Numbered from the stretch's first letter, positions 1-10,251 are shown. The stretch is 64,000 nucleotides of DNA from Arthrobacter sp. SLBN-112 (GCF_030944625.1 NZ_JAUSXY010000001.1:1178001-1242000), one strand, 5' to 3'. The notes: generated by a model not told the origin, from the sequence alone. Translations and numbers: made by a program.

Positions 1-1077
1 GGAACGCCGAACGCCGTGTAGGCCACCACGAAGAGCGAGGCGAACGTACCGGCACGTTCGTGGTCCTCCACCAGCGGGCTGATGGACCGGATCACGCCCA
101 TGAACGCCGTGCCAAAGCCGGCGCCGGCCACCACTACGGCAGCCAGGAACAGGCCGAACGAGTCCAGTCCGATGGCCAGCAGGGACAGCGCGGTCCCCAG
201 GGCCAAAGCCGTGGTGCCGAAGATGGTGATGGTGCGGGCGCCGAACCTGTGCAGGCAGGCAGCTGTGGCGGCGCCGGTGCCGGCCAGGATGGTGATCACC
301 ATGCCTTGCCACAGGTGCTCCTTGATGCCGAACGTGGTGTGGACGATCGCGGCGCCGAGCGAGAGGTACAGCCCGCCCGTGGCCCAGCCGGCAAACACGG
401 CCGGGGCGCCGGAGATGAATCCGCGGCGGGCGGCGGGCGGCAGGGTCAGGTGGGGCTTGAGCGAGGCCGTCACCCCGGGGGTCCGGGGCGAGGTTTCGGG
501 GGGCGGCCCACACCAGCGCCGCGAACACCGCGTACAGGACGGTCAGCGAAACGAAGACCAGGGTGCGCGGCTCCGCCAGCAGATCCAGCAGCAGCCCGGA
601 CATCAGGGCGCCCAGTGCCAGGCCGCCCAGCGGCGCCACGGTGTTCCAGGCGGCACTGGAGCCGGGGTGGTCCTCGGCTTCCAGGTCCGCGATGGTTGCG
701 GAGAGCGTGGTCAGCAGGATGCCGCTGGCGATGCCCTGCAGTACGCGGGCCACCAGGAGCATGGCCAGTGAATCGGCCACCAGGAAGGCCGTGACGCTGC
801 ATGCGAGCAGGATGAAGGCTGCGCTGATCACCGGCCTGCGGCCCAGATGGTCCGAAATGGAGCCGAAGACCAGCAGGGCTGCCAGCAATGCCACGGCGTA
901 AACGGCAAAGATCCCGGTGGTTGCCACGGGCAGCAGGTGCAGCTGCTCCTGGAGGGTGGGGTAGAAGGGCGACGGCGCGCTGGCTCCGGCCATCATCGCT
1001 GCCGTTGCAGCCGCGATCAGGACAAAGCCCAGCCGCCGGCGGGCCTCTTGGGGCCGGACTGCGGGGGAGTGCGTCAA
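1..1077 (-). pseudogene. MFS transporter, 3' end outside window, apparent frameshift
   Basis: Reading the minus strand gives a major facilitator protein with an N-terminal hydrophobic segment, the loop 'GSISDHLGRRPV' (the conserved MFS motif between helices 2 and 3) and 'RVLQGIASG'. It runs off the left edge. The frame breaks at a six-G run at 498-503: before it the product reads 'ALVWAAP', and in the neighbouring frame it resumes as 'ETSPRTPGVTASLKPH' and continues with normal helices. One G fewer would restore a single gene, so this is either a sequencing error or a recent pseudogene. TTG at 1077 is preferred because AAGGCGG lies six bases upstream. An in-frame ATG at 1128 would place the regulator-type palindrome at 1109-1124 inside the gene. 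Divergent from the ArsR gene, so probably a repressed exporter; substrate unknown. Confidence 0.72.
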
Positions 1078-1108
1078 AATGAGCCGCCTTCTGCGTAGGT
1101 GGGGGTGG

Positions 1109-1124
1109 TTCGAAAATAATCGAA
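1109..1124. promoter_or_regulatory. Probable ArsR operator
   Basis: TTCGA-N6-TCGAA inverted repeat in the gap between the divergent MFS and ArsR genes. ArsR-family dimers usually bind AT-rich inverted repeats overlapping their own and the neighbouring promoter. That the regulator at 1173 binds it is inferred from position. Confidence 0.45.
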
Positions 1125-1172
1125 ACATCAGCCTACTGGCAGTGGCGGCATTGGTTCAACTAAAGTCGAACT

Positions 1173-1496
1173 GTGGCTACACCGGCGAACCTTCCCCATC
1201 CCGAACGCGCGGACCTCCATTTGCCCAGCGTGCTTTTTGCCCTGAGTGACCCCGACCGGCTGGAGATCGCGCGCCAGCTGCGTGCCGGCCCCCTTGATAT
1301 GGCCGAGTGCGCGCTGAGTAACCCGGACATGCCCAAGTCCACCAAGTCCCATCTGATGAAGGTGCTCCGCGAGGCCGGCGTGATCCGCAACGAGGCCAAT
1401 GGGCGCGGCCGCCGCCTGACCTTGCGCACGGAGGACCTGGATGCGCGGTTCCCCGGACTCCTCGCGGCAGTGCTGGACGCGCCGGGTACGGACTGA
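1173..1496 (+). CDS. ArsR-family winged-helix transcriptional regulator
   Basis: A 107-residue DNA-binding protein. 'LFALSDPDRLEIARQL' is the typical ArsR N-terminal helix, followed by the recognition region 'KSTKSHLMKVLREAGVI' and a basic wing 'EANGRGRRLTLR'. No cysteine metal site of the ArsR/SmtB type is visible, so the inducer is probably not a soft metal. The GTG start has no clear ribosome binding site and lies only a few bases after a TAAAGT -10-like element, so a leaderless transcript is possible. It is divergent from the MFS transporter, the usual arrangement of a repressor and its exporter target. Confidence 0.85.
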   Translation: MATPANLPHPERADLHLPSVLFALSDPDRLEIARQLRAGPLDMAECALSNPDMPKSTKSHLMKVLREAGVIRNEANGRGRRLTLRTEDLDARFPGLLAAVLDAPGTD

Positions 1497-1553
1497 CGCC
1501 GGCGCACTGTGGCGCCGGCCGCCGTCGTGCGCCCTCTTTGTACGCCGTGAGCA

Positions 1554-1578
1554 AAGTTGAGCGTACTTCGCTCAACTT
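1554..1578. promoter_or_regulatory. HAIR operator 1 (HspR site)
   Basis: Perfect inverted repeat with 9-bp arms (AAGTTGAGC and GCTCAACTT) around a 7-base spacer. This matches the HAIR element bound by HspR (known consensus CTTGAGT-N7-ACTCAAG). It ends just before the -35 hexamer of the dnaK promoter, and the operon encodes HspR. Confidence 0.88.
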
Positions 1579-1581
1579 CGG

Positions 1582-3543
<1,962 letters not shown>

Positions 3544-3545
3544 CC

Positions 3546-4238
3546 ATGCCGCACCACGGTAACGAGGAAGAGCACAACTCATCCGCGAACCATGACGCCA
3601 AGCAGGGCAACGGCGAGCCGGTCATCCGGGACAACCGCAAGGTTGACCCGGTGACCGGGCAGGCCCGGCACCCCGAAGGCGGCCACGCCTCCGGGGCAGG
3701 GCCCCGGCAGGGAGCTGCGGATTCCGACGGCGACGCGCTGGCCCAGGCAGAGGAAATCCTCAACGGCGTGGACGTGCCGGCAGAGGAATCCGTGGCCCAG
3801 GGGGCTCCGGCATCAGCCGGCAACGCCGAGGCAGCCGAACTGCGCAACGACCTGCTCCGCCTCCAGGCCGAGTACGTCAACTACCGCAAGCGGGTCGAAC
3901 GCGACCGCGCCGTGGCAGGGGAAATGGCCGTCATTGGCGTCCTGAACTCCCTGCTCCCGGTCCTGGACGACGTTGACGCCGCACGGCAGCACGGCGACCT
4001 GACCGACGGTCCCTTCGCCGCGATCGCCACCAAGTTGGAGAACGCGCTGAAGACCTACGGCCTGGTCCGGATCAACGAGACCGGCGTGGAGTTCGATCCC
4101 ACGATCCACGAAGCCCTGATCCAGCAGCCCGGCGAAGACATCGAGGTTGACACCGTCAGCCAGGTCCTCCGCTCAGGCTACAAATCAGGAGACCGCGTCC
4201 TCCGCGCCGCGCAAGTGATTGTGGCCGTCCCGGCTTAG
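3546..4238 (+). CDS. grpE: Nucleotide exchange factor GrpE
   Basis: GrpE dimer releases ADP from DnaK. The 230-residue protein has a long, probably disordered, acidic/glycine-rich N-terminus (to about residue 95), then the coiled-coil helix 'LLRLQAEYVNYRKRVERD' and the C-terminal beta-wing ending 'VLRAAQVIVAVPA'. Starts two bases after the dnaK stop codon, so translation is coupled. It is followed by a 304-base spacer with two very long hairpins before dnaJ, which may make dnaK-grpE more abundant than dnaJ-hspR. Confidence 0.96.
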   Translation: MPHHGNEEEHNSSANHDAKQGNGEPVIRDNRKVDPVTGQARHPEGGHASGAGPRQGAADSDGDALAQAEEILNGVDVPAEESVAQGAPASAGNAEAAELRNDLLRLQAEYVNYRKRVERDRAVAGEMAVIGVLNSLLPVLDDVDAARQHGDLTDGPFAAIATKLENALKTYGLVRINETGVEFDPTIHEALIQQPGEDIEVDTVSQVLRSGYKSGDRVLRAAQVIVAVPA

Positions 4239-4281
4239 TCGGGGTACTTCCGGCGCTACGCCCTCGCTGGGACCGCGCCGA

Positions 4282-4384
4282 ACGGATAAGGGGGCCCCGC
4301 CCCTACGCGTGGCGGCTTGGTCCTACGGACCTAAGCCGCCACGCTCCGGCAGGCCCGATGCCACTCCCGGGCCCCCTTATCCGT
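4282..4384. repeat. Nested giant GC-rich hairpin between grpE and dnaJ
   Basis: The outer arms are a perfect 16-bp inverted repeat (ACGGATAAGGGGGCCC at 4282-4297, complement at 4369-4384). Nested inside is another stem, 4307-4323 with 4327-4344, of 17 bp interrupted by one bulged T and closed by a 3-base loop. No protein-like ORF supports this sequence. It may be a palindromic intergenic repeat or an RNA processing/attenuation structure within the heat-shock operon. Confidence 0.75.
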
Positions 4385-4432
4385 CCGTCGCTCAGCGGTT
4401 GTCTCACCTAAGGTGGGAGCTAGCGAAGCGCA

Positions 4433-4492
4433 GCTGGGTAGGGGGCCGCGGCGTGGCGGGCACCGCGAAGCGGGCACGGCCCCCTACCCAGC
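4433..4492. repeat. Second long hairpin between grpE and dnaJ
   Basis: Perfect 16-bp inverted repeat, GCTGGGTAGGGGGCCG at 4433-4448 with its complement at 4477-4492, around a 28-base GC-rich loop. It shares the run GGGGGCC with the first hairpin, suggesting related elements. With the first hairpin it fills nearly all of the 4239-4542 gene-free interval. Confidence 0.75.
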
Positions 4493-4542
4493 GGAGCGTT
4501 GCCCAGCCGGGCACGTAGGTTTGTACAAGAAAGGAAACGCCA

Positions 4543-5514
4543 TTGGCTAGCCAGGATTGGGTGGACAAGGACTTTTACAAGATCCTTGGTGTTGCCAAGG
4601 ACGCTTCCGAAGCCGATATCAAGAAGGCCTACCGGAAGCTTGCGCGGCAGCACCACCCTGATACGAATGCCGGGAACGCTGCTTCCGAGAAGAAGTTCAA
4701 GGACATCTCCGAGGCCTATTCTGTGCTTTCGGACCCCGACGAGCGCCAGCAGTATGACGCCATCCGGGCCATGGGCAGCGGGGCGCGCTTTGCCCCTGGT
4801 GGCGCCGGTGCCACCAACGGCGGGTTCGAGGACATGTTCGGTGGCCTGTTCACGGGCAACACGGGGCGGCACTCGGGCGGGTTCAACCCGTCCGCAGGCG
4901 GTATCCCGCCCGAGTTCGCGGACCTCTTCGGCGGCTTCGGTGGTTCCCCCGGCTTCCAGCGCACGCCGCAGAAGGGCGCCGACCGCACCGCGTCCACGAG
5001 CATTTCGTTCGCCGGTTCCATCCGCGGTACCACCATCGGCCTGCGCGAGCCAAGCGGCGAGGTGATCGACGTCCGGGTCCCGGCCGGCATCAAGGACGGC
5101 CAGAAGGTCCGCGTCCGCGGCAAGGGCCAGCCGGGTGCCGCCGGCAACGGGGACCTGGTGGTGTCCGTCGCGGTGCAGCCGCACCCGTTCTACACGCGCG
5201 ACGGCGACAACCTGCGCATCCACGTCCCCGTCACTTTCCCCGAGGCCGCCCTGGGCGCTGACATCGAAGTTCCCACCATTGACGGCGACACGGTGAAGGT
5301 CCGCGTGCCGGCCGGCACACCGTCGGGCCGCACCCTGCGGGTGAAGGGCAAAGGCGTGAAGACGTCCAAGGCAACTGGTGACCTGCTGGTGACCATCGAC
5401 GTCGCGGTTCCCAAGAATCTCAACAAGGACGCCGAAGCTGCGGTCAAGGCGTTCGCCGAGGCGACGTCGTCGGCGGACGTCCGTGAGGGCCTGGCAGCCA
5501 AGGCCCGGCTCTAG
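4543..5514 (+). CDS. dnaJ: DnaJ/CbpA-type co-chaperone without zinc finger
   Basis: J-domain protein that stimulates DnaK ATP hydrolysis. The 323 residues comprise an N-terminal J domain with 'HHPDT' (the essential HPD), a Gly/Phe-rich linker ('FADLFGGFGGSPGF') and two C-terminal beta-barrel substrate-binding domains. The four CxxCxGxG repeats of classical DnaJ are absent, so this is the class B/CbpA architecture. TTG start preceded by AAAGGAAA. Follows grpE after the hairpin spacer; hspR follows 15 bases later. Confidence 0.93.
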   Translation: MASQDWVDKDFYKILGVAKDASEADIKKAYRKLARQHHPDTNAGNAASEKKFKDISEAYSVLSDPDERQQYDAIRAMGSGARFAPGGAGATNGGFEDMFGGLFTGNTGRHSGGFNPSAGGIPPEFADLFGGFGGSPGFQRTPQKGADRTASTSISFAGSIRGTTIGLREPSGEVIDVRVPAGIKDGQKVRVRGKGQPGAAGNGDLVVSVAVQPHPFYTRDGDNLRIHVPVTFPEAALGADIEVPTIDGDTVKVRVPAGTPSGRTLRVKGKGVKTSKATGDLLVTIDVAVPKNLNKDAEAAVKAFAEATSSADVREGLAAKARL

Positions 5515-5529
5515 GAGCGGAGGTGAGCC

Positions 5530-5955
5530 GTGGACATCAGTGCTGACCAGCCGATCTTCGTGATCTCCGTGGCGGCCGAGCTTGCAGACATGCACCCGCA
5601 GACGCTGCGGCAGTACGACCGGCTTGGCATCGTCAAGCCCAGCCGTGCCCCCGGGAAGTCCCGGCGCTACTCGCAGCGCGATGTCAACATGCTGCGGGAA
5701 GTGCAGCGGCTTTCCCAGGAAGGCGTGTCGCTGGAGGGAATCAAGCGCATCCTGGAACTTGAAAACCAGGTGGCCGCCCTCCAGAGCCGGATCTCGGAAC
5801 TTACCGAGGAACTGGCGCGCCGGCCGCGGGCCGTGGATTCGCGCATCTTCGCGGCCGGTGCCGCAGGCGATGTTGTGAGCCTCTCCCGCGGGCAGCGGCC
5901 CCGGCCGCGGTCGCAGGCTGTTATGCTGTGGCGGCCGCGCGCCATCGGCAAGTAA
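5530..5955 (+). CDS. hspR: Heat-shock repressor HspR (MerR family)
   Basis: A 141-residue MerR-type regulator. The winged helix includes 'AELADMHPQTLRQYDRLGI' and 'RYSQRDVNMLREVQRLSQEGVS', followed by a coiled coil ('LENQVAALQSRISELTEEL') and a basic tail. HspR represses the dnaK operon by binding HAIR sites with DnaK as co-repressor (known in Streptomyces and Mycobacterium); two HAIR sites lie at 1554-1578 and 1609-1627. GTG start at 5530. Last gene of the operon, closing the autoregulatory loop. Confidence 0.95.
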   Translation: MDISADQPIFVISVAAELADMHPQTLRQYDRLGIVKPSRAPGKSRRYSQRDVNMLREVQRLSQEGVSLEGIKRILELENQVAALQSRISELTEELARRPRAVDSRIFAAGAAGDVVSLSRGQRPRPRSQAVMLWRPRAIGK

Positions 5956-6125
5956 GTACAGCCGACGGGCTCCAGCGAAAACTAGAGTACCCACTACTCG
6001 TGACCCAAGAGCCCCCCGAACCTTGAATGGAACCATCGCCGGATCAGCGGCGGTGGTTCCGCAAGTTTCTGGGGGTTTTCCGTGTTTGGTGTATTCAGCA
6101 AAGGCGTCAACCGCAAGGCCCGGCC

Positions 6126-6524
6126 ATGAGCCCGGGAATGGAGTCCGTCGCTGCGTTCAGCGGCTCAATGCCGGGCCAGATTCTCTTGGCCCTGGGGCAG
6201 ACCATCGTGGTGGTCTGCGTCTGCTTCGACATGGTCCGTGAACTGTCCGTCCCGAGGTCGCACCGCCGCTATGTGGCAAGCACCGTGTTCCGGACCTTGG
6301 CCATCCCGTCCATCGTCGCCAATGCCCTGACGGTCTTCGTGGCCCTGGTGATGTCGTCCTGGGTGGACGTGGTGATGGGCATGTTCGTCCTGGTAGCCAT
6401 TGTCTTCCGGTTCCACCACAACCCGGACGAAGACAACTGGTGGAAGGGCAAGGGCAAGAAGCTCGCCCGCTGGGCCCGCCGGCAGTTCGCCGGCCGGACC
6501 GCCGCCGCCCCGGCCATGGCCTAG
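6126..6524 (+). CDS. Small integral membrane protein, unknown function
   Basis: About 132 residues from ATG 6126, or 165 from an in-frame start at 6027. There are two or three hydrophobic stretches ('ILLALGQTIVVVCVC', 'VANALTVFVALVM', 'VVMGMFVLVAIVF') and a basic, Trp-rich C-terminal tail ('NWWKGKGKKLARWARR'), suggesting a cytoplasmic tail. I do not recognise the family. A GTG ORF at 6082-6129 (MFGVFSKGVNRKARP) sits behind a GGGGG site and overlaps this ATG as ATGA. It is either a coupled 15-residue leader or the true N-terminus separated by a frameshift. Confidence 0.55.
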   Translation: MSPGMESVAAFSGSMPGQILLALGQTIVVVCVCFDMVRELSVPRSHRRYVASTVFRTLAIPSIVANALTVFVALVMSSWVDVVMGMFVLVAIVFRFHHNPDEDNWWKGKGKKLARWARRQFAGRTAAAPAMA

Positions 6525-6536
6525 CGCCGCAAACCT

Positions 6537-6575
6537 CGGGAGCCCGGCGCTGGCAATCTGCGTGCCGGGCTCCCG
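6537..6575. terminator. Bidirectional terminator hairpin
   Basis: Perfect 12-bp stem, CGGGAGCCCGGC at 6537-6548 with its complement at 6564-6575, in the 59-base gap between two convergent genes. There is no long U tract, as is common in actinobacteria. Confidence 0.65.
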
Positions 6576-6583
6576 CGTCAACA

Positions 6584-8005
6584 TCAGCCGTTGATGACCT
6601 GGGGGACGCCCAGGGCCTTGAGGCCTTCGACGCCGAATTCGACGCCGTAGCCAGACTTCTTGGCTCCGCCGAACGGGATACGGGGGTCCACGGCGCCGTG
6701 CCGGTTGATCCAGACGGTGCCGGCCTGGATCCGCGCCGCCACCTCGCGGGCGGCGGCCAGGTCCCGTGACCAGACCGAGGCGCCGAGGCCGACGTCGAGC
6801 CCGTTCGCCTTTTCCACTGCTTCGTCGATGGTGCTGTAGCGGATGATGGGCAGGGCGGGTCCGAACTGTTCCTCGGCTACCAGCGGGTTGTCGTTGTCGA
6901 TGTCCGCCACCAGGGTGGTGGGGTAGAAGTAGCCCGGCTGGCTGGTGTCAGGGTTCCCGCCCAGCAGGACGCGTGCCCCGGAAGCCCTCGCCGCCTCCAC
7001 GAGGTTGGCGACGACGTCGTACTGTGCCTTGTTCTGCAGCGGGCCCAGCACGTTGTTCTCGTCCAGGCCGTTGCCCATCGGCATGGCCTCGGCGACGGCG
7101 GTGAGCTCCTCGCAGACGGCGTCGTAGATGTCGTCGTGGACGTACAGCCGCTTGAGGGCCGCGCAGGTCTGGCCGGTGTTGATGAAGGCGCCCCAGAAGA
7201 TGTCCTGGGCGATGGCCTTGGGATCTGCGTCGGGCAGGACGATGCCGGCGTCGTTGCCGCCGAGTTCCAGGGTGAGCCGCTTGACGGTGTCCGCGGAGGA
7301 CTTGATGATCGCGCTGCCGGTGGCGGTGGAACCAGTGAACATCACCTTGCCGATCGCCGGGTGTTCGGCCAGCCGGGCGCCGACGTCGCGGCCGCCGGAG
7401 ACCACGGCCAGGAGGCCTTCCGGAAGTTCCTCGTTGATGACCTTGACCAGGGCAAGGACGGAAAGCGGCGTGTATTCGGAGGGCTTCACCACTACGGTGT
7501 TTCCCATGCGCAGGGCGGGAGCGAGCTGCCAGACGGTGATCATCATGGGCCAGTTCCAGGGGCCGATCGCGCCGACCACGCCGATGGGCCGGTAATTCAG
7601 CTCGGCGCGGGTCTCGCCGTCGTCCACGATGGTTTCCGGCTCCAGCGGCAGGCTGGCGGTGGCGCGCAGCCAGGCCACGCAGGCGCCTACCTCGAACCGG
7701 GCGTTGGGTCCGTTCAGCGGCTTGCCCTGCTCGCGGGAGAGCAGCCGGGCGAGTTCTTCGGCGGAGCGTTCGACGGCGTCGGCTGCCTTCAGGAGCACGG
7801 CGGACCGGGCATCGTGGCCCAGGGCAGCCCAGGCCGGCTGCGCGGCGACGGCCGCCGCCACTGCGCGTTCCAGGTAGTCGACGTCATGGATCGGGGCCTC
7901 GCCCACGGCCTCGCCGGTGGCCGGGTCAAAGATGATACGGCCGGTGCCGGCAGCGGGGGCAATGGACGCCAGGAGCGCATCGTAGGTTTCCAAGGGGTAC
8001 TCCAC
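6584..8005 (-). CDS. NAD(P)-dependent aldehyde dehydrogenase
   Basis: A 473-residue member of the aldehyde dehydrogenase superfamily, which oxidises an aldehyde to its acid. Visible motifs are the Rossmann region 'GPWNWPMMITVWQLAPAL' and 'VVKPSEYTPLS', the catalytic Glu in 'LELGGND', the nucleophilic Cys in 'NTGQTCAALKR', and 'EEQFGPALPI' near the C-terminus. The GTG start at 8005 has a poor ribosome binding site. It stands alone, convergent with the membrane protein, so the substrate cannot be inferred from neighbours. It is distinct from the two aldehyde dehydrogenases of the homoprotocatechuate operon. Confidence 0.88.
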   Translation of the reverse strand: MEYPLETYDALLASIAPAAGTGRIIFDPATGEAVGEAPIHDVDYLERAVAAAVAAQPAWAALGHDARSAVLLKAADAVERSAEELARLLSREQGKPLNGPNARFEVGACVAWLRATASLPLEPETIVDDGETRAELNYRPIGVVGAIGPWNWPMMITVWQLAPALRMGNTVVVKPSEYTPLSVLALVKVINEELPEGLLAVVSGGRDVGARLAEHPAIGKVMFTGSTATGSAIIKSSADTVKRLTLELGGNDAGIVLPDADPKAIAQDIFWGAFINTGQTCAALKRLYVHDDIYDAVCEELTAVAEAMPMGNGLDENNVLGPLQNKAQYDVVANLVEAARASGARVLLGGNPDTSQPGYFYPTTLVADIDNDNPLVAEEQFGPALPIIRYSTIDEAVEKANGLDVGLGASVWSRDLAAAREVAARIQAGTVWINRHGAVDPRIPFGGAKKSGYGVEFGVEGLKALGVPQVING

Positions 8006-8303
8006 TTCGAGTAGTCAAGGTCGCCAGCCGGGCGGCGTAGCGGGTTACTCCCCAGTGTGGGTGACAGCCCGGTCTCAGCTCTTGTGTTTGGGCGCAGGAC
8101 CCTTGACGTGGAGTGAACGGCGCAAAAAATCGTGCCATCTTATTGTGAACTAGTCAGATTAAGCCGTAGAATCGACCTCAGGCCGGCGAAGCCTCAAGAA
8201 CCGCCGGGTAACTCCTCCCCGGATACAGGCAAACGACCCCACCAGGCACCCAGCAGCGGATACCAGGGCTCTTACTGCGCCCCCGTGGCAGAGGTGTTGG
8301 GTA
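8006..8303. other. Divergent intergenic region with possible promoter
   Basis: No coding sequence recognised. A possible plus-strand promoter is TTGTGA (8143-8148), 18-base spacer, TAGAAT (8167-8172), leaving a leader of about 130 bases before the small repeat protein. The aldehyde dehydrogenase promoter must also lie here, but I cannot place it. Confidence 0.35.
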
Positions 8304-8555
8304 TTGTGCGCCGTCGTCACCCTACGCAAGCAGGAGAACATCACGACTTTCGAGGCCGAGGGCACTGAAGTACCCGCAACAGCAGCTACCGATATCTCCC
8401 GAGGGGGCAGCTACGTCACCTTGCCAGCCGGACAGGAGGTGCCGCCGCAGCCGAAGGGCAGCTATGTCTCGCTGCCTGGAGCCCTGCCGGCAAACGGCAG
8501 CAAGGTCCAGGGCACATACGTGACACTTCCGGTGGCCCCGGGCGGGGGAGATTGA
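8304..8555 (+). CDS. Small protein with three GSYVTLP repeats
   Basis: Up to 83 residues. The second half carries three imperfect repeats: 'GGSYVTLPAG', 'KGSYVSLPGA' and 'QGTYVTLPVA', separated by Pro/Gly-rich linkers. No signal peptide or membrane segment is visible and I do not recognise a function. TTG at 8304 has GAGG nine bases upstream. A stronger AGGAG site lies inside the ORF at 8332-8336 and is followed by ATC ACG rather than ATG/GTG/TTG, so the real N-terminus is uncertain. Confidence 0.55.
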   Translation: MCAVVTLRKQENITTFEAEGTEVPATAATDISRGGSYVTLPAGQEVPPQPKGSYVSLPGALPANGSKVQGTYVTLPVAPGGGD

Positions 8556-8683
8556 GATCAGCTGCACCTGCGGCGGCTGACCCACATGGAAAAAGCACCT
8601 GCCACCCAATTCGACCAGGGGTGGAGGCAGACGCTGGTCGACGCGGTGCCGCACTGGCCGCCCGGTTTTAGGGGTCAAAGGCT

Positions 8684-8713
8684 GCGGGACCCCCGGTGTT
8701 GCCGGGGTCCCGC
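8684..8713. terminator. Terminator hairpin between convergent genes
   Basis: A strong stem of GCGGGACCCC(C)GG against CCGGGGTCCCGC with one bulged C and a five-base loop. It lies between the stop codons of the small repeat protein and the convergent gabD gene. No marked U tract on either strand. Confidence 0.6.
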
Positions 8714-8745
8714 TGCCTAAAAGCTGGGCCAGTGCGGCCCGTATG

Positions 8746-10251
8746 TCAGCCGGCGTAGGGGTCTGCGATGCCGATGTATTGGGTGGTGGTGTATTCGGCG
8801 ATGCCTTCGGTTCCGCCTTCGCGGCCGAGGCCTGATTGTTTGACGCCGCCGAAGGGTGCTGCGGCGTTGGAGATGACGCCGGCGTTGAACCCGACCATGC
8901 CGAACTCGATTTGTTCTGCTACCCGGAGGAGGCGGTTGAAATCCTTGCTGTAGAGGTAGGAGGCGAGCCCGTATTCGGTGTTGTTGGCGAGCCGGATGGC
9001 GTCTTCTTCGGTAGCGAAGGTGGTGACCGGGGCGACGGGGCCAAAGATTTCCTGGCCCAGGATCGCGGCGTTGTTGGGGACGTTGGCCAGGACGGTGGGC
9101 TGGTAGAAGTAGCCGGGCCCGTCCACGGGGGCGCCGCCGGTGACGGCCACTGCCCCGGCGTCGACGGCGGCAGCCACCAAAGCGTGCACGTCATCGCGCG
9201 CGCCTCCGTCGATGAGCGGGCCGACCTTTGTGTTTGGGTCGGTGCCGCGGCCGGTGGCCAGGGTGCCCATGGCGGCGGCGAACTTGGCGGTGAATTCGGC
9301 GGCGACGGAGTCGTGGACCAGGAAGCGGTTGGCGGCGGTGCAGGCTTCGCCCATGTTCCGCATCTTCGCGGCCATGGCTCCCTCTACGGCGGCATCGAGG
9401 TCGGCGTCCTCGAACACGATGAACGGGGCGTTTCCGCCGAGCTCCATCGAGGTCCGCAGGACGTTGTGGGCGGCGTCGGCCATGAGGCGTTTGCCCACGG
9501 GGGTGGAGCCGGTGAAGGAGACCTTCCGGAGGCGGGAGTCCTTCAGCAGTGGCCCGGAAATCCCGGAGGCGGAGGAGGAGGCGACGACGTTGAGCACCCC
9601 GGCGGGCAGGCCGGCGTCCAGCATGGTCTGGGCGAAGTACTGGGCGGTGAGCGGGGTGAGTTTGGCGGGTTTCAGGACCATGGTGCAGCCGGCGGCGACG
9701 GCCGGGGCTACCTTGCGGGTGGCCATGGCCAGCGGGAAGTTCCAGGGGGTGATCAGCAGGCAGGGCCCGACCGGTTTGTGCTGGACCAGGATCTTGTTCT
9801 TGCCCTCGGGGGTGGTGAGGTAGCGGCCGTAGTCGCGGACGGTTTCCTCGGCGAACCAGCGCAGGAACTCCGCCCCGTAGGTGACTTCGCCGCGGGCTTC
9901 GGCCAAGGGTTTGCCCATTTCCAGGGTCATTAGCAGGGCGAAGTCCTCGGCCCGTTCGGTGACCAGGTCAAAGGCCCGGCGCAGGATTTCCGCCCGCACC
10001 CTGGGCGCGGTCCGGGCCCAGGACGCCTGCACGGCATCGGCGGCGTCCAACGCCGCGATAGCGTCCGCGCTGGTGGCGGAGGCGAGGGTGGCGAGAACCT
10101 CCCCGGTGGCGGGATCGTGCACGTCGAACGTGCCGCCGTCGGACGCGTCCCGCCATTCGCCGTTGATCAGCAGGCCGGTGGGCACGGACGCCAGCAGGGA
10201 CGCCTCGCGCTCCGGCGAGACGGCAGGGGGCAGCACAGTAGTAACTGTCAT
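8746..10251 (-). CDS. gabD: Succinate-semialdehyde dehydrogenase of the homoprotocatechuate pathway
   Basis: A 501-residue aldehyde dehydrogenase that should oxidise the succinic semialdehyde released by the HpaI aldolase to succinate. Motifs are 'LLITPWNFPLAMATRKVAPA', 'VLKPAKLTPL', the catalytic Glu in 'SMELGGNAPF', the nucleophilic Cys in 'GEACTAANRF' and the C-terminal 'GGVKQSGLGREGG', all typical of GabD. The ATG at 10251 is chosen because upstream sequence in this frame overlaps the real hpaI gene; GGACTTCTCC-type spacing precedes it. Last gene of the seven-gene hpa operon, 23 bases after hpaI. Confidence 0.9.
   Translation of the reverse strand: MTVTTVLPPAVSPEREASLLASVPTGLLINGEWRDASDGGTFDVHDPATGEVLATLASATSADAIAALDAADAVQASWARTAPRVRAEILRRAFDLVTERAEDFALLMTLEMGKPLAEARGEVTYGAEFLRWFAEETVRDYGRYLTTPEGKNKILVQHKPVGPCLLITPWNFPLAMATRKVAPAVAAGCTMVLKPAKLTPLTAQYFAQTMLDAGLPAGVLNVVASSSASGISGPLLKDSRLRKVSFTGSTPVGKRLMADAAHNVLRTSMELGGNAPFIVFEDADLDAAVEGAMAAKMRNMGEACTAANRFLVHDSVAAEFTAKFAAAMGTLATGRGTDPNTKVGPLIDGGARDDVHALVAAAVDAGAVAVTGGAPVDGPGYFYQPTVLANVPNNAAILGQEIFGPVAPVTTFATEEDAIRLANNTEYGLASYLYSKDFNRLLRVAEQIEFGMVGFNAGVISNAAAPFGGVKQSGLGREGGTEGIAEYTTTQYIGIADPYAG

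Noticed and set aside
4219-4518. 99-codon open frame over the grpE-dnaJ spacer
   Set aside because: It is translation through two long inverted repeats and starts inside grpE; no protein features.
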